The notes below the pieces were generated by a model, which saw only the letters and a list, made by a program, of their open reading frames with translations, did not search any database and was not told the DNA's origin. Positions 5,072 to 9,422 of a stretch of 9,422 nt of DNA are shown here, in pieces. The DNA comes from an uncultured Prevotella sp. (GTDB lineage: Bacteria; Bacteroidota; Bacteroidia; Bacteroidales; Bacteroidaceae), in the NCBI GenBank assembly GCA_900553285.1, contig USCX01000052.1, positions 1 through 9,422 of the forward strand, given 5' to 3'. Every line of letters begins with the position of its first letter. The stretch's first letter is position 1. The position numbers and the translations under genes are program-made.

Positions 5072-6131
5072 TTAGTATCTTATCGTAGAGGTGATGGATG
5101 TTTTCTTCCATTTTGTCTATATAGAAATTTCTTGCTTTCCTCGATGCCTGTTCGCCCATTGAATGGCGTTCGGCTGGATTTTGCATGAGGCGTTCGATAG
5201 CAGCTGCCAGCTCATCCATATGGCCGGGTGTTACGAAAATGCCGTTTATGTTGTTTTCGATAAGGTCTGGAATTCCGCCTATCGGGGATGTGATGACAGG
5301 TAACCCATGGGCCATAGCCTCCAAGATGGAAAGGCCGAAAGATTCGAAGTATGAAGGTTGGATGTAGCAGTCCGAATGGTTTATCAGTTCTTCTTTGCTT
5401 TTCCCGTTGAGCCATTCGTGATAGAATACGCAGTCTGCGATACCGTATTGGGTGATGATGGCATTCATCTGGTCCGTATCGCCTTGTCCCGCGAGGTGGT
5501 ATTCCAATTTGTCGCCGAATTTTTCTTTATAGGTACCTATACAGTGCAATACATCAAAGCATCCTTTTTTTTCGTGAATCCTGCCGATGTACAACAGTCT
5601 GAACTTGTTTTTTCCGGATGACGTTTCGTTTAGAGGCAACGTAGTGTGTGGAGGCGCGATAGCGTTGTGCAGGAGGTATATGCGGTCACACAGGCGCAAC
5701 GTCTGAAACAAATTGGAAAAATAAGAAGATACGGCGATTATGCCATCGGCTTTGTGACATACGTGGGCCGCCAGTTTCTCGTGTGCATGGTAGAAATCCT
5801 CAAAATCTCCTCCGTGTAGGTGGAGCAAGACTTTCTTGTGGAAAAATTTGGCTAAGTATACAAAAATCGCGTGACGGGCAAAGTCCAAGTTGGAGGCGGA
5901 GTGTATGTGGATAATGGCAATCTTGGGACGGGATAATTGGTAGATAAAGACGAGGAGGTTTTTTATCAGTAAAATCAAGTTGACGAATCTTCCTGCCTGC
6001 CAGCTTGTAGCCACAAAGTTGAAGCTCTCGAACATTGTCTTATACTGCGCGAGGACGGAAGCAATACCTCCTTTCCTTTTATAATCCGGTCCTACGAGTA
6101 GCACACGTTCTGATATTTTCTTTTCGATCAT
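5064..6131 (-). CDS. GT4 family glycosyltransferase
   Basis: This is a 355-residue GT-B enzyme that would move a sugar from a nucleotide donor to the lipid-linked repeat unit at the cytoplasmic membrane face. The N-terminal domain has VGPDYKRKGGIASV (13-26, with the glycine loop), HIHSAS (75-80) and LLHLHGGDF (102-110). The C-terminal domain has LLYIGRIHEKKG (179-190), HLAGQGD (212-218), and the EX7E signature ESFGLSILE (263-271) followed by GLPVITSPIGGIPDLI. This matches GT4 over its full length, without a signal peptide. The ATG at 6131 is preceded by a 130-bp gap, so a new transcription start is possible but no clear promoter was found. The gene overlaps the ATP-grasp gene by 8 bp. It contains an A8 tract at 5565-5572. 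Sugar specificity cannot be inferred. Confidence 0.93.
   Translation of the reverse strand: MIEKKISERVLLVGPDYKRKGGIASVLAQYKTMFESFNFVATSWQAGRFVNLILLIKNLLVFIYQLSRPKIAIIHIHSASNLDFARHAIFVYLAKFFHKKVLLHLHGGDFEDFYHAHEKLAAHVCHKADGIIAVSSYFSNLFQTLRLCDRIYLLHNAIAPPHTTLPLNETSSGKNKFRLLYIGRIHEKKGCFDVLHCIGTYKEKFGDKLEYHLAGQGDTDQMNAIITQYGIADCVFYHEWLNGKSKEELINHSDCYIQPSYFESFGLSILEAMAHGLPVITSPIGGIPDLIENNINGIFVTPGHMDELAAAIERLMQNPAERHSMGEQASRKARNFYIDKMEENIHHLYDKILNE
5565..5572 (-). repeat. A8 homopolymer inside the GT4 gene
   Basis: The coding strand reads CAC GAA AAA AAA GGA (His-Glu-Lys-Lys-Gly, about residues 186-190), next to the donor-domain start. One A more gives a TGA three codons later, and one A fewer gives a TAG within about ten codons. 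Either would remove the EX7E catalytic signature. A single A8 in an A/T-leaning gene is not remarkable alone; it is listed because several such tracts occur in this unit. Confidence 0.6.
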
Positions 6132-6261
6132 GATGCGTTATGTTAAAGGCTGTTCACAAGAAAACAGGTAGTTCGTATCCTTATGGCAAAGTGGCTTGGT
6201 ATAAAGGCATAGATGGTACATGCGTTTTTTGACACAATAGTATCAAGACGTGGCTTTTCGT
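6132..6261. other. 130-bp intergenic gap between membrane protein and GT4 genes
   Basis: This is the longest gap in the leftward unit. It holds a small hairpin (6229-6246) just after the membrane-protein stop. It also holds a 27-codon reading frame on the minus strand, from ATG at 6221 to TAA at 6138, starting MYHLCLYTK and ending 6 bases before the GT4 start. The peptide has no recognisable motif and could be chance. I found no TAnnTTTG box here. Confidence 0.5.
6229..6246 (-). other. Small hairpin after the membrane-protein gene
   Basis: In minus-strand RNA, UUGAUAC and GUGUCAA can form a 7-bp stem with a UAUU loop, 15 bases after the stop codon. One pair is a U-G wobble; on the plus strand it would be a C-A mismatch, so the fold favours the transcript of the leftward unit. 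It is followed by A residues, not U, so it is not a standard intrinsic terminator. It might protect a 3' end or separate expression of flanking genes. Confidence 0.35.
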
Positions 6262-7620
6262 TTATGACAATCGTAAGTTATAAACGAGGATGAGTAGCAG
6301 CATAATGCAAGAATAGACGGCGGGCAGGATGTGCCGCTTTTTCTTTCTGTGTTCCCAGTAGGCTTTGAAGCCAAAGAGGGAAAGGAGCAGGACAAATGGA
6401 TATTGCGGCCATTGAAAACGGTCATGCAAGGAATAGAACGTGATGACGAGCATTAGGGAATGGAGCGCTATGTAGATAAGTAATGGATAGAAGTATGCGA
6501 TTTTGTGCTTGATGATATATAAGATCCCATAGAGGTAATAGAAAGACAGCATCATCTTGATGAAAGAACCGAAACTGTAAAGTGTGATATAGTTGACTTT
6601 GACTGGGTCGGAAATGATGCTCGGAAACGGGCCGATGAAAATAGCCGCGAGATTGGTCAGAATGACAATCAGCTGGTTTTGGCTTTCAATGAGGTTTGCT
6701 CTCTTGTCTTCTATACTTTCCAAGTTGACATTTCCACGGATTCCTGCGATGAAATCGATGGCCGTAGCAAAGAAAATGATGGCTAAAACAATGAACACGA
6801 TGATCCACAGGTTTATTTTGCGTGAGAAAGAGTGGGAAAGGGTGAGAAGGGTGAATCCGAAGGTTGCAGCCAACATGAAGAAGATGGCGGTACGGAACAA
6901 TAAAAGCGATGCGGCGAATAGCCAGAACAAAATGAATGCTTTCAGATTTGGATGCTCCTTAAAAGCATACATATAGTATATGGCCGCAATAACAAGAAGC
7001 ACCATATAGTTTTCTTTCAGCCCTACACCTGCCGTGTAAAGCCCAAAGGGAAGCACAGCCCATAGCAGACAGAGCGTGCGGGCATTGGTCTCGGTTGTGA
7101 ATTTCCGGGCAAACAGATAAAGAAGATAGGCTGAAATCGTGATGCAGGGAACGTTGCAGAGAGCCAACGCAGTGATACCCCAATCCACACCGAATATCCT
7201 GTAAAATATAGCGACCAAGCCCGAGAACCCCCAGTCGTCAAGCCCTTGGGTGTTCAGATAGAGGAAATGCGGGAGCGAGCCGAGAGGTAGGTTGGATTGG
7301 GCGAAGCGACTGCCGATATCATGATAGAAAAGAGAATCTATGGGGTCGAAGCCCAACGGATTGCCATAGTGGACGATATTAAATACTCGGAAGCCAATAA
7401 TCCATACGATGAGGAATAGGCATAATAGCGAAATGAACACGGAGAATTGCAGGCGTCTGGTCCGTAGTGGGATGCTGAGCAGGCAGATGCTCGCGGCCAT
7501 TGTACTTTGGAACATAAGGATTCCTTTATCCGGGAGGTGTGTGCCGGCAACCAGCCCTAATAAAACAGTCAGTCCGGCATAAAGGAAAAGCCAATTCCAA
7601 GGTTTTAAAAATGTGGTCAT
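6262..7620 (-). CDS. Multi-pass membrane protein, candidate Wzy-like polymerase or GT-C transferase
   Basis: This is a 452-residue, very hydrophobic protein with roughly 11-13 membrane segments, including about 10-28, 33-51, 59-77, 150-170, 205-220, 228-262, 271-290, 317-333, 345-368, 377-398 and 433-447. A polar loop after the third segment holds D92, D95 and YHD (99-101). A GLKEN motif (200-204) follows a proline-bearing segment, R243 lies in LLFRTA, and RFQWPQYPF (401-409) precedes a late segment. Membrane O-antigen/EPS polymerases and GT-C transferases share this organisation (acidic loop, a (S/G)-x-KE motif, scattered arginines). I do not recognise a specific subfamily. Lying between two glycosyltransferase genes, it is the only candidate in view for repeat-unit polymerisation. 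A flippase is less likely because Wzx-type MATE features are not seen. The ATG at 7620 gives a good first hydrophobic segment. Confidence 0.75.
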   Translation of the reverse strand: MTTFLKPWNWLFLYAGLTVLLGLVAGTHLPDKGILMFQSTMAASICLLSIPLRTRRLQFSVFISLLCLFLIVWIIGFRVFNIVHYGNPLGFDPIDSLFYHDIGSRFAQSNLPLGSLPHFLYLNTQGLDDWGFSGLVAIFYRIFGVDWGITALALCNVPCITISAYLLYLFARKFTTETNARTLCLLWAVLPFGLYTAGVGLKENYMVLLVIAAIYYMYAFKEHPNLKAFILFWLFAASLLLFRTAIFFMLAATFGFTLLTLSHSFSRKINLWIIVFIVLAIIFFATAIDFIAGIRGNVNLESIEDKRANLIESQNQLIVILTNLAAIFIGPFPSIISDPVKVNYITLYSFGSFIKMMLSFYYLYGILYIIKHKIAYFYPLLIYIALHSLMLVITFYSLHDRFQWPQYPFVLLLSLFGFKAYWEHRKKKRHILPAVYSCIMLLLILVYNLRLS

Positions 7621-7676
7621 TCGTCGTCTTATTTTATGGGTTCGAGAGATTGGACGGTTGCCCGTTGATTTTATGC

Positions 7677-8660
7677 TTACCTTACCATGGAGTGATAGAC
7701 TTTCCGGGCGATTTTATAGATGCCGTATTTGAGCATGAGGAACGTGGGATATTTTTGGAACATCGTAATTCCACGTTCATGCAGGGGGATGGTTCTGTTT
7801 ATTTCTGCTATTTGTTCTAGACCTGTCTTTCTGGCTGTTTGTCTCAGCTTCCGTGGTAATCCGCTGTAAACATAAAAAAAACTATCGAGAAAGAGGTGTT
7901 GAATGAAGCGCAGAATGTTCTCGTCTACCGTGATTCCGTTTTGGTGGATATGTTGGCAGATGTGGTTGAGAGCCACTAAATCGTCGTGGCTATTGGCGGA
8001 AGTGCGGGGCGTGTGGGTTGCCGAGGTGGGATGGTAGGCATAGAAGTAGGCCGTGTTGTCCGCCAATAGAATGGTACGTTTCGTGCCCAAGACTGTTTTA
8101 ATGATGAACTCCCGGTCTTCGGAGTAACGTAGATGTTCATTGAACCGGATTTTGCCGATGAGTGACGCCTTGAAAAAGTAAGTAATGGTACAAGAACTGA
8201 AAACGCCTTTCCTGAAAAGCTTGTCAGTAGGAATGAGTCTGTTCGTGGTGAAAGCGTACTGTTTCGTGACCTTTCCGTGCGCATCTTCCATTTGAAACCC
8301 GAAGTGGATAACGTCTACGTGTTTAAGGTGCGGTGTTCCGCCTAAAACATCCAGAAAGGATTTGTCAACCCAATCGTCAGCGTCGACAAATGCAATCCAC
8401 TCGCCCCGTGCGTGGTCAAGTCCCAAATTCCGTGCTGAACTGACGCCGCCATTGGGCTTGTGACACACGCGGATGCGTGTGTCGCGTTGAGCATATTCAT
8501 CACAGATGATGCCGCTTTTGTCCGGGCTGCCGTCGTCAATAAGGAGAAGCTCAAAGTCGCCGAACGTTTGGGCAAGTATGCTGTCTATACACCTGTGTAG
8601 ATATTTTTCAGCTTTGTAGACCGGGACGATAACAGATACTGTGGGGAACTTCTGGTTCAT
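7677..8660 (-). CDS. GT2 family glycosyltransferase
   Basis: This is a 327-residue GT-A enzyme expected to act on the lipid-linked repeat unit from the cytoplasm. The nucleotide-sugar domain begins at VSVIVPVYKAEKYL (8-21), with QTFGDFELLLIDDGSPD (31-47), KPNGGVSSARNLGLDHA (68-84) and the DxD metal motif FVDADDW (91-97). YSEDREFI (179-186) supplies the ED general-base region. The C-terminal 120 residues have hydrophobic and basic stretches but no definite membrane span. The ATG at 8660 begins only 1 base after the pyruvyl transferase stop, so translation is probably coupled. A T8 run in the coding strand (forward A at 7874-7881) encodes Phe-Phe near residue 261. Family assignment is secure; sugar and linkage are unknown. 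Confidence 0.93.
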   Translation of the reverse strand: MNQKFPTVSVIVPVYKAEKYLHRCIDSILAQTFGDFELLLIDDGSPDKSGIICDEYAQRDTRIRVCHKPNGGVSSARNLGLDHARGEWIAFVDADDWVDKSFLDVLGGTPHLKHVDVIHFGFQMEDAHGKVTKQYAFTTNRLIPTDKLFRKGVFSSCTITYFFKASLIGKIRFNEHLRYSEDREFIIKTVLGTKRTILLADNTAYFYAYHPTSATHTPRTSANSHDDLVALNHICQHIHQNGITVDENILRFIQHLFLDSFFYVYSGLPRKLRQTARKTGLEQIAEINRTIPLHERGITMFQKYPTFLMLKYGIYKIARKVYHSMVR

Positions 8661-8661
8661 T

Positions 8662-9422
8662 TTAGTGAAGTGCTTGTTGCAGGAACTTAATCGACCGGCT
8701 TCGTTCTTTGCTCAGAGAGGCTTCGACGTGGTTCCAATCAATGGGATTCTGTAACAGATGGGCGATTTTTACGGCGTCCATGTCGTCTATAAGTCTGTTC
8801 TCTAATCCAAAGAGCGAGAGAAGGGAATAAAAACGTGATTGGCCGCGCTTGGAATTTCCCAAGGCAACAAAGGGACGGTGGAAGAGGATGGCGAACGCAC
8901 AGCCGTGGAATGAGTCGGTAACGACATATTGGGCATCCATGAATGCGCGAAGCCATTGTGTGACGCGAGGAAAGATGCGTTCCGTGAGCGGAACTTCGGG
9001 GTTGCGCATTCCGACCGCCCGGGGCATAACCTCGAACGGAGCCGCATGAAGCTCTTCTGCTATATGGTACAGCATCTTTGTGTGGGTGTCGTTCTTGTCG
9101 AGTACATAACAGAACAGTTGACCGGGACTGTGAGGCTCGTCGGCTTCGCGCACTAATTGTTCATACACGTCGGTTTTATGAAGCAGGGTGGGATCGAGGA
9201 CCTGTGTCGCTTGTACGCCAAAGTGTTCGCCGCATAGTTGGATGCCGTCTTTCTCGCGTACTGAAACCGCATCGAACCGTTTCAGCAAACGGCCGCAGTA
9301 CTTGCCCAGTCGAGCAGGGTATTCCCATCGGTCTGTACCGAAAGATGCCGCATAAGAGATGCGTTTCACTTTGGCGGTATCGGGCAGGAAACCAAGGAAA
9401 AAGTCTGTCTGCCGGGGGGAGT
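8662..9422 (-). CDS. Polysaccharide pyruvyl transferase family protein (5' end outside window)
   Basis: The visible part is 252 codons and runs off the right edge; the family is usually around 350-400 residues, so roughly the first third is missing. A GTG at 9369 is not the true start: 17 in-frame codons upstream remain open and read as family sequence (DFFLGFLPD leading into KRISYAASFG). PF04230 landmarks are SYAASFG, VSVREKDG, LDPTLL, and the C-terminal VVTDSFHGCAFAILFHRPF with the conserved S-F-H-G. These enzymes add ketal pyruvate from phosphoenolpyruvate to sugars, making a glycan acidic, although some members have other activities. It is the first visible gene of the leftward unit, 1 bp from the GT2 gene. 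GC is higher again here (58-63% in sampled lines near 8940-9060). Confidence 0.9.
   Translation of the reverse strand, partial: SPRQTDFFLGFLPDTAKVKRISYAASFGTDRWEYPARLGKYCGRLLKRFDAVSVREKDGIQLCGEHFGVQATQVLDPTLLHKTDVYEQLVREADEPHSPGQLFCYVLDKNDTHTKMLYHIAEELHAAPFEVMPRAVGMRNPEVPLTERIFPRVTQWLRAFMDAQYVVTDSFHGCAFAILFHRPFVALGNSKRGQSRFYSLLSLFGLENRLIDDMDAVKIAHLLQNPIDWNHVEASLSKERSRSIKFLQQALH

Noticed and set aside
7640..7665. ACGG-GCAA-CCGT mini-hairpin in the gap between the GT2 and membrane-protein genes
   Set aside because: The stem is only 4 bp and there is no U-run. It is too weak to call a terminator or regulatory element.
9367..9369. GTG at 9369 as the start of the pyruvyl transferase
   Set aside because: The frame stays open to the window edge, and the extra residues read as family sequence, so the gene simply continues outside the window.

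Overview
The window looks like part of a surface-polysaccharide biosynthesis locus (capsule, O-antigen or exopolysaccharide) from a member of the Bacteroidales. The case rests on gene content: a WecG/TagA/CpsF transferase, a TupA-type ATP-grasp protein, a PF14907 nucleotidyltransferase and a DUF5672 protein together. Supporting signs are the absence of convincing Shine-Dalgarno sequences and two promoter-like TAnnTTTG boxes at gene starts. The genus cannot be fixed from the sequence. The high-GC parts would suit Alistipes- or Barnesiella-like organisms, but that is a guess. No tRNA, rRNA, CRISPR array, transposase or IS end was found.

Layout. Positions 1-98 are a short leader with a promoter-like element and a 12-bp palindrome. 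A two-gene rightward unit follows: a Kdo/WaaP-type lipopolysaccharide kinase (99-839) and a DUF5672 glycosyltransferase-like protein (861-1643). It converges, with only 9 bp between stop codons, on a leftward unit that fills the rest of the window. In its own 5'->3' order (right to left) that unit encodes a polysaccharide pyruvyl transferase cut by the window edge, a GT2 glycosyltransferase, a multi-pass membrane protein (Wzy-like candidate), a GT4 glycosyltransferase, a TupA-like ATP-grasp protein, a left-handed beta-helix acyltransferase, a WecG/TagA/CpsF glycosyltransferase and a PF14907 nucleotidyltransferase. Most junctions are tight: 1 bp, 8-bp overlap, 4-bp ATGA overlap, 7 bp. The three looser gaps (about 56, 130 and 78 bp) hold little: a small hairpin and a promoter-like box.

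How the genes may work together (inference). The WecG-type enzyme would add the second sugar to an undecaprenyl-pyrophosphate-linked sugar. The GT2 and GT4 enzymes would extend the repeat unit, and the membrane protein could polymerise it or add sugars from a lipid donor. The pyruvyl transferase, acyltransferase and ATP-grasp protein would decorate it with ketal-pyruvate, an acyl group and possibly an amide-linked group. The facing kinase/DUF5672 pair looks more like LPS-core modification. No initiating phosphoglycosyl transferase, Wzx flippase, export gene or UpxY/UpxZ regulator is visible, so the locus must continue beyond the right edge or use genes elsewhere.

Most notable are the features near 4075-4140. 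Base composition steps from about 55-68% GC in sampled lines of the acyltransferase to about 38-45% in sampled lines of the ATP-grasp gene. The two genes overlap by ATGA. The last 60 bases of the ATP-grasp gene carry A8, A7 and G8 homopolymer tracts, and single-base changes there would truncate the protein or fuse the two products. I did not find strong evidence of a wholly new system.
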